Shown here piece by piece: positions 11,061 through 23,437 of a DNA stretch of 64,000 bases. Source of the DNA: Cliona cf. orientalis (taxonomy: Eukaryota > Porifera > Demospongiae > Clionaida > Clionaidae). The notes beneath the pieces are model-generated. The model saw only the letters and a program-made list of their open reading frames with translations. It was not told the origin of the DNA and searched no databases. The number at the start of each line of letters is the position of its first letter. Positions within the stretch are counted from its first letter, which is position 1. A program made the position numbers and the translations under genes. The stretch covers positions 22,256,058 to 22,320,057 of the forward strand of contig OZ005689.1 of the NCBI GenBank assembly GCA_963930775.1, given 5' to 3'.

Positions 11061-13697
11061 ATAACAATAGACAGCCCAAAAGCCTTTTTAAAGCTCCGAA
11101 ATATTTTTGTGGGGTTGACAGTTACTAGGCGGTCTGACGGTCGCTCGTATTAGCTACCTACGATAATATTGTGTAGAACGACATACGAGAGCGATTCTCC
11201 ACCTTCAGAAACTTACCTCATCTTATCTATAGCCTTTGATCTCGCAATTTTTGATCGCTTGTATTGCTATGTATGGTGCACGTGATGTCAGTTCAACGTC
11301 ATTGTTCGTCATAGCTTCTGTTACGGAGCGGTCTTTCTTTCATGATTTACAAATTCACACTGCAGCTAAAGGCACTATTTCTATTAATAGTAGGTCAAAA
11401 TAAGTCTGTATGCAAAGTTAGAAAAAATCTACTCTCTTGCCCAGTAGCACTGTAGTGCAACCCTACTACTGTATGGCGGATAATTTTCATTATTTTCACG
11501 GTTGACTTGGTAGTCATGAAAATTTTCCACCCACGAAAATTAATGCCTACGGTGATATGCGAGTCCATGATGATGGGCGTGGCCACAAACATCGTGGCAG
11601 TGCGGCCAACACTTTCCCAGTATTAGCACACAACAGTAGCAATTGTCATCCAGCTGATCGCGTATTCGACAATAATAATGTGCTATTATGCTATTTATCC
11701 AAGTCTCTGAAGGTATGACTTAGTAACAAAGAAGATGGCGAGTGCATGTATCATTGCTTGTGCAGTAATGCCACGCCCCTGGACTGGTTGCTACCACGAA
11801 AATTAATTTTGAGGGCCTTCTTGGATTTGTCATACGGATCGATCATGGATAAGAAGGCGCTAGGCATAGGTGAACTACTTGCTAGCGCGTGCAGTGCTAA
11901 TGCTCCGCTGGAGTGATCATAGATATATGAAAGCGCAAGGCTCGAGGAGCGGTAACGTACAGATCATAGAATTATGCCGAGTAGCTGCTGCTAACAATAA
12001 AATTTAGAACTTGGTTGAGTCTCATCACTACTTGGGCCACCTAAAACAGCCTTCTTTATCAGCCTGCTTCATCACATAGGCATATGAACGTAAGTTAACG
12101 AGAGGCACGGCTACGAAACTTCGGCACCTCCAATCGTCCACTTAAGGTATCCCCAAGGTGCGTGAGCGTGAGGCAAGGTGGGGATATGACACCTAAACTA
12201 CATCAAAGTTATTAGTGAAGTGCATGTTGTGTGACCACGCCCTTAGGACATTAGGAGGGTATGAAGGTTAATTGCTGGCATGCAGTTGCATCCTGGATTG
12301 CTGGATTTCTGCAACCAAATTATCACGTACAGCCTAGGCTGCGAGGTGCGAAATTCCGATGGTAGGTAGGCACTCTTGTATAACCTAACCCTAACCCTAA
12401 CCGTGGTCAGCTACAAATGACACTCTAGGAGTCAAACAAAACTTTCCAAGTAAGTTTTCTCTTGGTAGATATTTAGATAATAAGCATAAACCTATAAACA
12501 GGGAGAAGCTCCCAAAAAATAAAATTTTTCGGACCGGATTTGGCATTTTGTGTTATGGGAGTGATGTTAGTAAACATTGCGGTTTGTACCACCGGAAGAA
12601 GGCGTGGCCACTTTGTTTACATGCATGGCTAGCAGAAGAGTAGTACTAACTGCTGATTGTTGTCTGGTGTTGTACATTTATGTACTTCAAGAGATATCGT
12701 TCCTTGAATACCAGCTATTTTACTTAACAATTATGGTGACCCGGTCCTTAACTGGCCTGAGCAAGCTCAAATGTGCCAGCTTGTATACATAACCTGTCCC
12801 ACCGAATACGATCTGATGCAAGACTAGTTGATTAATTCTCCCTCCTCGTGCTCGTCGCCGGCTTAAGCCAGTCACTCCCTTCTCTCCTTGCCCCTCCCCC
12901 AATTTCTACAAGTACATCATACATGTACATGCACAGTGACATAGATATGTACATATGCACACACATGCTCTTCAACATGCACACAAACTCCCTGTTTATT
13001 GTCCAACTATACATGTACCTTAGAGTCTGACACATGAGATAGCCATTCGTAGCTGAGAATTTACTAGCTAGCTTTGTGTGCTGTTTGATATGAACTACGG
13101 TTGTGAAAAGCTTTACCTTTGTTGTACTTTATTGTAGAAAATGTAAGTTCAAAGGCTGTGTACTGCGCTGTGAGTCTACCAACTGATTGAATGTGATACT
13201 CTCACTGTGAGGATGAATCTGCTCATCGTTTAGATTTGGAAAGCCTTCGTACTTTGGCAGAAGTACTTCATGTTGAATCACACCTAGCGGGTGTTTATTA
13301 CATGCATGCAGCCTTAGCTATAAGAACAGTCACAAAGTGTAGAGCCCATCACTTCTCTTGATATCTTCTCCCTAAGACTAGGACTGCTGTATTGGCGCTC
13401 TCTCTGTGGCCATTTTTCCCGACAAATTTATTACGGCGCTAACCGCCTGGTGTAATACTGAGCATATACGGAACCATTGAACTTTGAGCTCTGTACGTAC
13501 AAAACGCTCTGTTTCTCAAAAAATTATTAACTGAGTCACGGATAACCCGTGTACAAATTTTTGGCCATAATTCGGCTTAGGAAACCTTTTAGAGCCTGGC
13601 TATTTGACCATTGAGCTCTACAGTAAACACTGCCTGCATCGATCCATAACAAAAATGCAATAATCGCGAGTGGTCGGTTATTTCATAGTGGGTCACA
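11061..13697. other. Non-coding stretch with short telomere-like run
   Basis: No gene is recognised in 2.6 kb. About three copies of CCCTAA (TAACCTAACCCTAACCCTAA) stand at 12381-12402. This is too short for a telomere and is best read as an interstitial telomere-like tract. Confidence 0.45.
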
Positions 13698-14350
13698 TGT
13701 GATCAGATCTGAGAAAACCCGGTATATTATTATCAAAAGCGCATATGGCGCAATGCGCATATTCTTGGTATCAACAGTCAAAAGTTATCAAAAGTATAGT
13801 TTTTGTCATATTAATTTTATGTCAAAGAACCCTTCTACTAATCTACGGAGGGTAAATGTAAGTTACGAAGGCAAAATAAGCCTTCATCTTCACCTACCTA
13901 GTCAGTACGGCTGCCGTACACGGAGCCGTTCCTATGGGCACTAATTCTCTACCTAGATATACCTGGATATGTGACTGTCAGAAAACCTGGCATATGGGAT
14001 TTTTTGTGAAAGTTGAGTTTTATGTATGGTTGATAAGCTCTAACATAGAGCTAACCCATATTCACGTTTCAGACTGTGCGCTTCATTGTGGAGATACAGC
14101 GCTTTGCGATCGCATCGCACCCCCAATAATCTATGCACGCATATGGCGTTTCCGCATACTACGTGTGACCCGGAAATCAATTAAATGGACCTGGGTGGAG
14201 CCGTTCCAAAGATCGAACAAGAGTTGAATTTTGTTGTTGGGCATCCAAGAACAATTGGCTGTCAACAATGAAATTCAACTCTTGCTTGATCTTCAGGTTC
14301 ATTTCGAACGGCTCCTCCCAGGCCCATTTAATTGATTTCCAGGTCATATA
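13698..14350 (+). mobile_element. TGTGACC-family MITE, rearranged copy with inverted duplication
   Basis: The left end is TGTGATCAGATCTGAGAAAA. Internal sequence matches the copies at 46834, 48472, 30735 and 61129. From 14165 to 14240 the words GGAAATCAATTAAATGG and AGAGTTGAATTTTGTTG appear forward, and at 14265-14345 they appear again in reverse complement. This copy therefore ends in a foldback of its own sequence. Confidence 0.75.
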
Positions 14351-14895
14351 TAATATCGTAATAGAACGCAAGCTAAAGAAATAATTACGATTTTAAATTT
14401 TGCGTAATTTTCCGGTAAAGGTCCAATAAGATACACTATGAAAAATCTTTCGCTTATTTGGTCATGCGTTTTATTAGCATAAACATAGTATTATTGTGTC
14501 TAAGCTGCACATGTACATCTCACTTCCGCCCCCCCCCCCCCCCCCCCCCATCCCCGGGCATGCATGGAATCTTGCCTCACATTGTGCTTAGAACTGCTGA
14601 GTTTGCATGCTGTGTGTGTGCATATAATCTTGGGAATAAGTACAGGTATGCATGAAGCTGCACGATCATGTCAATGTATATCTCACTCCCCCCCCCCCCC
14701 CCCCAGCAAGGACGGAATCTAGCCTTATCTTAAAGTTGGAACAGTGCTCAGAATTGCTGTTTGCTCTGTGTGTGTGCATGCATGCATGCATGTATATGTG
14801 CATATGAGCAAAAAATTATGAGCAAACAATTATGAATAAGCCTTTGTACATGTATACACATGTATGTATGTATGTATGTATGTATGTATGTATAT

Positions 14896-14970
14896 AATAG
14901 TTATCTGCCAGTAATTGGGGTGCATGAGATGCATGGTCGAATGCACCCCAATTACTGGCAGATAACTATT
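14896..14970. repeat. Perfect 30-bp-arm palindrome
   Basis: Arms at 14896-14925 and 14941-14970 are exact reverse complements, with a 15-base loop. The arm includes AGTTATCTGCCAGTAATTGG. The hairpin lies between a TATG microsatellite and a small MITE, and its right arm overlaps the conserved left flank of that MITE. Confidence 0.9.
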
Positions 14971-15083
14971 TTGTTGGTAGTTGTCCTCTGTTCATCATTT
15001 GCCTACTTTATGATGACCCAACCCCTTCTTATAGCCGGCAAATTGCCTATAAAAACTGTGGTTGCTAAGCAACTACCAACAAA
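14969..15083. mobile_element. 115-bp MITE bounded by TTTGTTGGTAGTTG repeats
   Basis: Inverted ends TTTGTTGGTAGTTG and CAACTACCAACAAA enclose about 85 bases. A near-identical copy sits at 59223-59338, and both copies share about 20 bases of 5' flank (CAGATAACTA). Both stand in or beside simple-sequence DNA. Confidence 0.8.
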
Positions 15084-15181
15084 TATGTATGTATGTAGGT
15101 ATGTATGTGTATGTGTATATGCATGCATGTATGTATGTATGTATATGTGTGCATATGAGCAAAAAAATTATGAATAAGTAC

Positions 15182-15183
<2 letters not shown>

Positions 15184-15212
<29 letters not shown>

Positions 15213-15273
15213 TGTATGTATGTATGTATGTATGTATGTATGTATGTATGTATGCATGCATGCATGCATGCAT
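15184..15273. repeat. TATG microsatellite
   Basis: About 20 tandem TATG units ending in CATG units. Shorter runs of the same repeat lie at 14860-14892 and 15085-15150. Apparent open frames on both strands (MYVC and HTYI repeats) are artefacts. Confidence 0.95.
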
Positions 15274-17500
15274 GTATGTTGTGTCCGAGCTGCTCAGTTG
15301 TATATACGTGTATATCTTACTCCCCCTTACCCTCTCCATCTCCCTTTCTCTTTCCCTTTACTTCTCTTAACAGCATGCACTACCTAAAATAACACCAAAA
15401 CTGGGACAATTCTCAGCAAATACACATGTATACATGTACAAGTGTGTATATGGCAAAAGCAATACTTCTTACGGTTGGGGAGAATGAATTTAATATGATC
15501 ATGCTGCTACCAAAACTATCATGATTATGCATATGGCTAACATCGCCAGCTGTGTGCGACGTACTACAGATTAACTGTGGATTTGCACGTTGTGCCATTT
15601 GTGAACTGACACCAAAAATAAATGGCCCTAAAGAAATTGATACGCAACAGCGAGCTTCTGAGTTCAAACAACTATTTAGCAAGTGTACCAATTACGGTAT
15701 TGACGAAATCTCTACTTCAAGAATGATGGCAAAAATGGCTCCCTTTTCAACAGGGACTGTACTTAGCAATCATTAAGAAAAAGGTGGCACTCTAAGGAGA
15801 CAAGGTGCGATTATGAGAAAGCCTTTTCAACTGCCAACTGGAAAGGTTTACCCTTGAGAAGAAGCAACTACACACTCAAGGCCTGCCACAAGCAATATCC
15901 ACATCGGCATACCCTCAAAGCCCATACTACGAAGAATTGGTTTTATCCGTCAATACTAAAGGTCTTCACCTAATCGGAGGAAAAAAGCTACCCGCCAAGC
16001 TCTAGCTGAAATTAACACTGCTTTCACTGACACTTTAAACGCTACCTTCATGGAGCTACTAGTGAAACACAAAATGGAAATTCAAACAAAACCAGTAGAA
16101 AAAAAAAGAGAAAGCGACGATCAATTTACAGACAGTGCCATGATAAAAAGAAACGAATCTCTTAAAAGGGCTGCTGCTGTTCTTACCGAGGACAAATTGC
16201 AACGAGCTTATCAGAGTAAGAGAGAAGCACAAATACTTCGATACACCACCTTCTACCAAGATACCAAAAGTAAAATCTCACCTGATTCCTCTAACGTTAT
16301 GAGGAAGTACTACATGACCTACAGCAGCATCTACAGTTTCCCCCACCAATGAATTGGCAGCTATTTGCCAGAGTTTACAATGTTCTGGGTTCAAATGCAG
16401 GTCAAATAGTACAAGAGTTTGCTCAAGAATCGGGCATAGACACAATCAAACTGGATGGTCAGTGTACATATCAACCACGTTCTCAAATCAAAAAGGAAGC
16501 TGATTGGTGGAGAGATTTCTGTTCCTTTGACTCCAAGACCAGCAACGATTAAGGATGAATAGAAGAAAATGCTACAATCCGGTGAGGTATCACTCGGAGT
16601 AAGCTGTATTCCTTACAATATGGTAAACAGGAATTGTAGTTTTTGGTAGATAATTTCCGTTTCTAGATCTATGGAAGAAGCTTCTGGGCAAGCATGAACC
16701 ATACATGCGCTTGCTAACAGCAAACTATAGTGGGAAGAGATTCTCTAGCATGATCATGGTACCATCTTCGGTCTTGGTTGTGTTCTGATCACTATTCACG
16801 TTGCATAATATGATCTTGTTATTTTCTACACCCAGTCCGAGTATGAGAAGTACAGACAGTCCATCTCAATTCAGTCACTTGTGGAGCGACCTAGACTTCA
16901 CATCGTTGCAGCCGAATCATTTCAATTGAGCACCAGAATCATAGATAGTATACACCTTGACCGGGATTGGAAACGGGATCACGTGAGCAATATATTTCGA
17001 TGTTGAGCTAAAATGTTTCCATGCTCGTTGCGGTTGCTAACGCGAAGCCACAGCTATGTCGTTTTGAGCCACCGAACATAAACAAAGGTTAGATACAGCG
17101 TCAAAAAGCTAATTTCATACTTTTTTGGTGCATACTGCTATTCTTTGCCGTATTATTGGCAGGTTGGGCCGCGGCCATGCTGTTTATCTATATGGGTACC
17201 AATAGCAGACGCAGTAAGAGTCTGGTGTTGTTCATTATAGCATCTAGGCTATCACACTTACAGCTAGAGGCCACCATAAAGGGAGGTTGACTCTTTCTTA
17301 GGCAAGAACTCATTAGTTGTGTGTTGAGCTGCCATTATATATATGCCTTGAGTGGGTACCTGTTTCTCCATACTGAAGTTACACTAGGTACTGAATTCTT
17401 CATTAGTGTTGAGACATAAGGCTGTAGAGTTGGGCATGGTGCCATTCTTATTCTAGTATCCTATAAGAAACTACAGTAGACCTATGAAGTCCATGTTCCA
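15274..17500. other. Stretch with unrecognised coding-like fragments
   Basis: Short frames at 15552-15776 (with CAICELTPKINGPKEID), 16050-16352 and 16349-16552 have protein-like composition and stand in the same orientation. They may be remnants of one decayed gene. None resembles a family I can name, and no clear splice chain links them. Confidence 0.3.
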
Positions 17501-17509
17501 CGGTCAAAG

Positions 17510-18579
17510 GTGATGCTCTACCCAATAACAGTTTCTTTGGAGCTAGTAAAACTACCATCAACCTTCCGTGTGACATCCTTGGAACAGCTGAGCAAAATGA
17601 TTGCTGACCATGTACCACCCAACTGGTCATACAATGCTGCCGAGACGGCCTTGGAGAGCCAAATCCTGCCCAAGTACTTGCGTATCTACCGTGAATACTT
17701 GAAGAATTGGACCGGGCTATGGAAGAGGCCACCTGCTCCTCCTCTAACTTTACAACCCTGTCCTGGTTCTTTGGATTGTACAAGTTCGGTCAATGGCAGT
17801 TGTTTTGTGGAAGGGATGTGCTGGGACCACAATCCTTTGGGTTTGGTTCCATGTTTAATATTGACCAGCTTGATGCCGTTTCGGTTCATCTGGCTTTAAA
17901 CTTTGCCTGTGAAGACGAAGGTTTTGACCTATTTTGGGACCGAGCAAGGATCCGTGAGTGGATGAGCGGTGAGACCATTTGTGTAATTTAGTTTGACTGT
18001 GAAATTTGACGTCTCCATTTAGGGGTAGCGTTCACATTCCCACTGTTTTCCCTGTGGGAGCTTGGAAACCTTGCCGTCAAGGGCCCCGTGCAACCAGTGT
18101 TGGAGGACGCTATAGGGCCACAAGGCAGACGGGATTATGCCCTTGATTTCCAGACCACACCTACTCACTTTTATGCTGGGTGAGCCATTCCACTCATTAA
18201 GGACTAGTTCTTGCTGACACCAAAGCAGATAAAACAAGTCATCGACCCCAGGCTACGGCTCACCCGATGCATCAGAAACGCTGTCACTGCTGTCAGGGCG
18301 AAGACCACCTCCACCTTCACCAGACACCTCTTGTCCGTGGTATGCATAGTGGCTATCATTCTGGCAAGGGATGAGAAGCTACTGCGTACGCCCACAAACT
18401 TCCAATGTGTTTGCAGGGCAACAAATTTGTCACTGTTTGTGAGCCTTAAGCAACTGGAGCGTATCATTAGCAAGGCAGACAGCGGAGAGCTTGACACATG
18501 CAATGTCTGCATGGTGGATACAACAAAGGTTATCAGGCACAGCTGCAGCCGCAGAGGAACTCACTCTGCCTCCTCTTGA
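17510..18579 (+). pseudogene. Decayed spliced gene of unknown function
   Basis: Protein-like sequence runs from 17510 (KMIADHVPPNWSYNAAETAL) and, after a 1-base frame change near 17700, on through GLYKFGQWQLFCGRDVLGPQ to a GTGAGA donor at about 17970. The next exon starts at 18023 and joins in phase (WMSG then VAFTFPLFSLWELG), ending near 18180 at a GTGAGC donor. A further frame at 18208-18579 (IDPRLRLTRCIRNAVTAVRA, later CNVCMVDTTKV) may be the next exon, but its phase does not fit. I do not recognise the family. The spacing and splice sites suggest a real gene that has lost its frame. Confidence 0.4.
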
Positions 18580-19789
18580 ATCCCGTCCCACCCTCTAATG
18601 TACACATCTCACTGTAATCTATTAATGTTGAAGAGACCATAGGTGTCCATACTATATTTTAGAAACGTATGTATAAAAGCCCTTATAGACCAGATGATGA
18701 TGATGAGGGTTTTGAGAAATTTCTAGCTATATATGGCAATGAAAAGATGGATGGGGAACATGAGCTGAAGACAAAGCACCACTGCTTGGGGTCCAAAAAG
18801 AAGGCACATTGCATGGATCAGGTATCGGCCACCAAGCAGCCTTTTGCCGATCAGCCAACAAGTTATTAGCCGATCTCCGACAATGAGTCCACTAAAACAA
18901 TGTAAGTATTGGGGTCAAAGTTTACACACTATGGTTTCACAGGATCAATCAGGAAGAACATACTTCATGTAAAGGTAAAGCATCCCAACTGGATGCGAGT
19001 TTCATAAGAGGAAAGTGGACTACACATGAACTCCATCAGTTACGTACACACTCGTTACTATTTGGATAAGAAACAACTACACGGTACTGAAGCGTGTCAA
19101 TCCTTTCTTGCCAAGTATGAAGTTAAACGTGGCCAAACAACAAGAGATGTGTATGACAGAGTGAGGCAAATTATTTTTCCAAAGAAATAACTTTATGCAT
19201 GCATGCAAACTTATGCATACCCTAGTTGATAATATTATATTTGCATTTAATTATTTTACATTTTGTATACATTATTGCTTGTAGTTGTGGTTGTAAATCT
19301 TTTGTGCCTACATTATTGCTTGTGGTTTGTATGTTAATTATAATGGTTGCATGTTTCTAGATCAGTAGACTGCCATAGCTTCTGGCAAGTCCTTGTGTTC
19401 AGATATAGCTGCACAAAATCACAGAAAAGTGAGATGGTAGCATACCTGTGTCGACCAATGGTGTGAAGTTATGCATAAGGATTCAGTCACTGTTACCTTA
19501 CATGAGGCATACATGCATGCACAAATAATTATAATATTATTTCATTGACCACCCTATGTGAGTCACTATAGAGCATGCATACGACAACCACGATTGATTG
19601 CTAATAACATTCAATAGCACAAATTACGGACTTAGCGTAGGCTGAAAAACGAAATACATGTTCAATATCATCAGCAAAACCTCAAAAATGTGAATCATAC
19701 CAACCACAACCAAAACCACATCGTTTAAAAGACATGGGAAACTTTAAGTTCCCACAATGGAAGCATCAAAATATAATATAGCTAAACGA
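18580..19789. other. Non-coding stretch
   Basis: There is a short acidic frame at 18669-18869 (YRPDDDDEGFEKF) that may be an exon remnant. The rest is AT-rich with no recognisable feature. Confidence 0.35.
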
Positions 19790-20313
19790 AAACAAACTGC
19801 ATATACATCATCAGTGCAGCCTCCCGAGTGTGAAACACATCAACCACAGGCAAAACCACGAAGTTTAGGGGACGTCACATTGGGGGAAAATTGTAAGTGC
19901 CAATCTTAAACCAAAGAGATACAAAAAAAACAGCATGAACATCATCAGTGCAGCCTTTTGAGCGAGAACCACACCGACCATGGGCAAAACCACGAAGTTT
20001 AGGGGACGTCACTTTGGGGGAATAACACCTTAAACCAAAGAGATACAAAAAAATGAACAGCATGTACATCATCAGTGCAGCCTTTTGAGCGAGAACCACA
20101 CCGACCATGGGCAAAAACACGAAGTTTAGGGGACGTCACTTTGGGGGAATTTGTGCCAACAACACCTCGAGACGAAGAGATACACAAAAAAAACTGCATG
20201 TACATCATCATCAGCGCAGCATCCCCAGTGACAACCACATCAACCATGGGCAAAACCACGAAGTTTAGGGGATGTCACTTGGGGGGAATTTGTAAGTGCC
20301 AACAATTAACACC
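19790..20313. repeat. ~120-bp tandem repeat, target of the TTAA element
   Basis: At least four diverging units contain CATCATCAGTGCAGCC, then ACCACACCGACCATGGGCAA, then ACGAAGTTTAGGGGACGTCA and CCTTAAACCAAAGAGATAC. The array stops at 20313 where the transposon begins, and a further, more diverged unit continues at 24813. The element therefore landed inside the array. Long minus-strand frames here simply follow the repeat. Confidence 0.85.
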
Positions 20314-20331
20314 TTAAACGAGGAGGCGGGG

Positions 20332-20339
20332 TATAAAAG
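20332..20339 (+). promoter_or_regulatory. TATA box for the plus-strand transposase gene
   Basis: TATAAAAG lies 14 bases inside the left terminal repeat, in a GC-rich context, 253 bases before the ATG at 20585. A weaker ATATAAAG lies at 20524-20531. Confidence 0.65.
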
Positions 20340-20584
20340 GGCCCGCCCTGGACGGAAGCAATGTTTATTTTACCACATCTGTCACATGAGCCAATATGGC
20401 TGTATTACAAAAAATCGCGAGTTATCTGCCATGCCATGCCATGCCATGGCAATGGCGCCAGCTATTTTACACATGACAGACACACAGTACAGTACAGCGA
20501 ACCAGCGTTGGCGCCATAGCGCGAATATAAAGAAAGCGCGAGGCACCTCAGAGACACCTTTTCGAAGGAACCTGTAAGGAATAA

Positions 20585-23367
20585 ATGGCTAGTTTGAATG
20601 AGCAGAGAAAGAAGCGCGCGAGACTCGGATTTCGCTATACGATGGAGCTGAACTTCGCCAGTGAGGATAGCAAGAAGTCGTTCTTGTCGAGGGTGGAGAG
20701 CGCTAAGCTGAGACTCGCTCCCAGAGGCTCACCGCTGCTGGACAGTCGCGAGCTACTTAGATCTCTATTGGATTTGGCTGAAGCCACTCCTCCACCTGCT
20801 ACCACGTGCACTGAAGATCAGTTTCGAAGCCAGGCAGTCCCTACAGGATCTATGACAATGCTGGAAAACTCAGGTGTGTATTAGATTCACGTAATAGCTT
20901 AGTCATGAACAACAAACTAACTATTGTGTTTAGGATTCTTTGTACCCGGTGATGAAGGCAATGATGAAGCCCAATCATTGTTTGTTTGTGAGCGCAAGAC
21001 GTTTGAGGATCTTTGCGCTGGGCTCACACAACCATGTCAGTGCCAAGCTAGTGCACGGAAGATGATCAAGACTGTTCAGGTGTGCATAGCCCATTCAAGT
21101 GAACTTATCAAATATTTAGTTGGTGTTTATGCGTGTACCTCAGAGAGGACATGTCCTTCGTGTCGAGTTTCAGTGTCAGCAGTGTGAACAGAAGCAGCGG
21201 TGGGCCAGTTCACGAACACTTGGAGGACGCTACCTTATTAACCAGAAGTAAGTATCCATTACTTTCCATTACAAGAGCTAGGTACTGAAATGTTTTCAGG
21301 ATCGTGCATTCGTTCACCTGTGCTGGTATTCTGCCGAGCCAGTACATCCATTTTTCCACTCATGCAAACTTGGGCACACTGGGGCCATGGTATATCAATT
21401 CAGGTGAGTTTGCAAAAGAAATGGGGTGATGGTCGATTGACTCTTTGCTATTTGCTAGTCTACAAAAGTGGTGGGTACTTGGAAGCAGTGAACACCTGTG
21501 CCAAGTTATCGATGATGACAGCTATCACAGAAGTGAAAGCATTGCCAAATTACACTGCTAGTGGTGAGGTATGTGCACATTTATAACCCTCCTACAAATT
21601 AATGATTAATATTATTATTGTATCTCTCAATAGTGGGTTATTACTGATGCTCGACACGACTCGACATCCAATGCCTTCCATACCACCGTCCCCTGCTTGT
21701 CTGGAAGGTAATTATGTGTTCAATTGTTATTGTGAATAGGAGTATAGAACACGATACGTTACATGTACACATACGTTATTGTATTATAATTATTATGATA
21801 GCACAAAACGAATTCTTGGCTGTGCAACAGTATCCAGAAGGGAGCATGCCATCGCTCAAACAAGGGAACTTGAGGCCACCAAAGTAGTACTGCCTCAAGT
21901 CCTTGAACAAGGTGGTATAATATTTCATGTATTTATGTGAACATTGATTATTGAATTAGATCTATACATGTATGCAGATCTGAAGGTTGTGGAAGTAGCG
22001 CATGATAATGCAGCAACAGTCAAGAATTACATCACTGAGGATTTACATCTCCTGAACTCATACGACTCGTGGCATGGTACAGTTACTGATTCCCAATACT
22101 TGTGGTGGTGTTCAGTGTGCTTTAATTAGGTACCAAGAATGTAGCAAAGGGCATGAGGAAGATCTCATGTGGTACCAAAAAGACAGAAGGAAAATCTTGG
22201 TTTGTAGAGTTATCAGACAAATGTAAGTTACCAACTCGTGAGTCTCCACCATTATGATATTCTACATGCATGTACATGTAATTAGGCAAAAGTACAAAAG
22301 TTCATTTGTACTACTGCATGAAAAACTGTGCCCAGTCTCCAACAAAGCTTAGGGAGAGCATTTAAACATTATTAGCCACTACCAGGTGAGTCAGAAGCAT
22401 AGAGTACCCTTCTTATGTATGACTTTACACAATTCTTCTTGCTATACAAAGAACAAGCACTCCCAGTGCCACGAAGAATCCTTCTGTAGACGCTCTGGGT
22501 ACAGTCCCTCAAAGTTGCGACTCACCGATCCTGCCGCAATACAGGCATATGAGAAGGCACTCAAGGCCACTCTCATTTACAAGAATGCGGAATCATACTG
22601 TCGGGTAAGTAATTTTGAAAGATTTTACGACGTGTTGAGCAAGTTATTCTATCATTAGTGTCGGGATACTTTCTGGATCGAGTCGTTCAACCATCAGTTG
22701 CTCACTTACCTTCCCAAACGTATTCATTTTGGCTCCACCACCTTCAAGATGAGAATGAACCTTGCTATTATGGATTGGGTATAATAATGCTCACAATTTA
22801 TTGTGTTCACACATGTTGACTCCCCCCCCCTCCCGGCACACTAATATCTAGAATGAGAATGTACAAAGAGCCAGCACAAGTGAGCATTTTGTTTTGGATA
22901 TGAGGAGACCCGACCGAATAACTCCCATGAAGGTGCTAGTCAAGAAGACTTTTAATTTTGTTGGTGATATCTGGAGGACATACACTCGTTGGAAGGTTAC
23001 CGACCTCAGGTGAGTGCATCTTGTATGGTAGATAATGGTGTGGCACTTCATGTACAGTATTATTGTGTGTATACACATGTTCACATACACTTGCATGTAC
23101 ATGTACATGTATTATGCATGTTTGCATGTATCTCGCCCTTGCTCCCTCCCTTTCTCCCCCTTCTAAGTGAATCCTAACCTGAAGTTATATTGAGGTTGGA
23201 GAGAGAGTGACATAGTGTATACCACAGTGTTTTTCTTTTCAAAATCTTATAGGGAAGTTGACGAGAACGACAGTGATGTGGATGTGGGTGATGAGGAGGA
23301 TGATATATTGGCTGATGGGGAAGGTTTACCGGAGGATGAAGTTGATGAGGTGGAACAGCAAGAATAA
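20585..23367 (+). CDS. Kolobok-like DDE transposase, 14 exons, one frameshift
   Basis: Exons: 20585-20873, 20934-21079, 21144-21247, 21300-21403, 21459-21568, 21634-21707, 21802-21911, 21978-22076, 22130-22222, 22286-22385, 22452-22604, 22659-22778, 22852-23009 and 23253-23367, all with GT/AG introns and matching phases, for about 591 residues. The start ATG follows a TATA box and begins MASLNEQRKKRARLGF. A zinc-like CQQCEQKQRW precedes the catalytic region. Likely catalytic acids lie in TDARHDSTSNAFH, VAHDNAATVKN and FWIESFNHQLL. The tail is strongly acidic and ends at TAA 23365-23367. One T appears to be missing at about 22361 (ATTTAAAC where the family pattern needs ATTTTAAAC); otherwise all exons are open. 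It would cut and paste the element through its terminal repeats. Confidence 0.75.
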
Positions 23368-23437
23368 ATGAACTACATGTAACAACATGTAAGTGTGTGA
23401 AACCGCCTAATAGTACATGTACATATGAGTGTGATTA

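Noticed and set aside
12381-12402. Telomere or chromosome end
   Set aside because: Only about three CCCTAA units within ordinary sequence; an interstitial trace.
14860-15390. MYVC and HTYI repeat proteins on both strands
   Set aside because: Simple translation of a TATG microsatellite.
19875-20259. Repetitive minus-strand protein (CGSRSKGCTDDVHA repeats)
   Set aside because: It mirrors the ~120-bp tandem array; the unit length gives open frames without other support.
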